From assembly GCA_017631285.1 (NCBI GenBank), contig JAGBTO010000009.1, positions 1 to 64,000 on the forward strand: a stretch of 64,000 bases of DNA, given 5' to 3'. Source of the stretch: Alistipes sp. Its GTDB lineage: Bacteria > Bacteroidota > Bacteroidia > Bacteroidales > Rikenellaceae. The notes under the pieces are model-generated. The model searched no databases and was not told the origin of the DNA. It saw only the letters and a program-made list of their open reading frames with translations. This document shows, piece after piece, positions 63,971 to 64,000 of the stretch. Position numbers and translations under genes: made by a program. Within the stretch, counting starts at the first letter, position 1, and each line of letters opens with the position of its first letter.

Positions 63971-64000
63971 ATCCCCGTCTCAATGAAGACGAGTTGCCAA

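Overview
The window looks like a core-genome segment of a gut-type member of the order Bacteroidales. The main signals are upstream motifs of the Bacteroidetes type (TAnnTTTG at -7, often with TTG or TTTG about 20 nt further up), almost no Shine-Dalgarno sequences, lipoprotein signal peptides, Bacteroidetes families (DUF4834, DUF2723), and an arginine operon headed by a GNAT gene. Together the futalosine-pathway gene mqnC, the ptb-buk-ackA cluster and a hydrogenase-4-like membrane complex would fit a Rikenellaceae/Alistipes-like organism, but the genus cannot be fixed from the sequence. No rRNA, tRNA, CRISPR array, phage or insertion sequence was seen.

Layout. 1-490: start of gapA (off the left edge) preceded by a broken tandem copy of its 5' part. 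771-3513: alpha/beta hydrolase, then a leftward MlaFE lipid-transport operon with a DUF4834 protein. 3655-4998: purB. 5064-5763: gene-free stretch with a ~137-bp imperfect palindrome and a dispersed repeat. 5801-11717: large DUF2723 membrane protein, a secreted phosphoesterase and cysS. 11718-12204: second copy of the dispersed repeat, ending just before prfB. prfB (12205-13324) is read through a programmed +1 frameshift. 13351-15964: two secreted glycan-active enzymes. 15931-19747 (leftward): paired short chromate-transporter subunits, an RNA methyltransferase and a U32 hydroxylation protein. 19898-21391: serS and a 55-residue ferredoxin. 22066-30033 (leftward): rsmE followed by six genes of an energy-converting-hydrogenase-related complex whose catalytic and N2-type cysteines are missing. 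30085-36477: tandem M3 metallopeptidases and tandem GH43-like enzymes. 36595-42669: compact operon with glutaminyl cyclase, homocysteine methyltransferase, M20 amidohydrolase, RNase R and MqnC. 42771-49739: tig-clpP-clpX, transketolase, hpt, queE and a FtsB-like protein. 49791-57748: argR, divergent from GNAT-argGCDBEH, with ArgR-box-like palindromes between them; thiL follows. 58690-63898 (leftward): ackA-ptb-buk-aroQ-flippase.

How it works together. Most genes are housekeeping: translation (cysS, serS, prfB, rsmE, rnr), protein quality control (tig, clpP, clpX), purine, arginine, shikimate and thiamine metabolism. Energy genes suggest an anaerobe making acyl-phosphates (ackA, ptb/buk), menaquinone by the futalosine route, and an ion-translocating membrane complex. 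The most notable signals are the degenerate hydrogenase-like complex with an in-frame TGA inside a conserved tail, the gapA tandem partial duplication, the prfB frameshift element in a lineage that rarely uses Shine-Dalgarno pairing, and the repeat family in the two long intergenic gaps.
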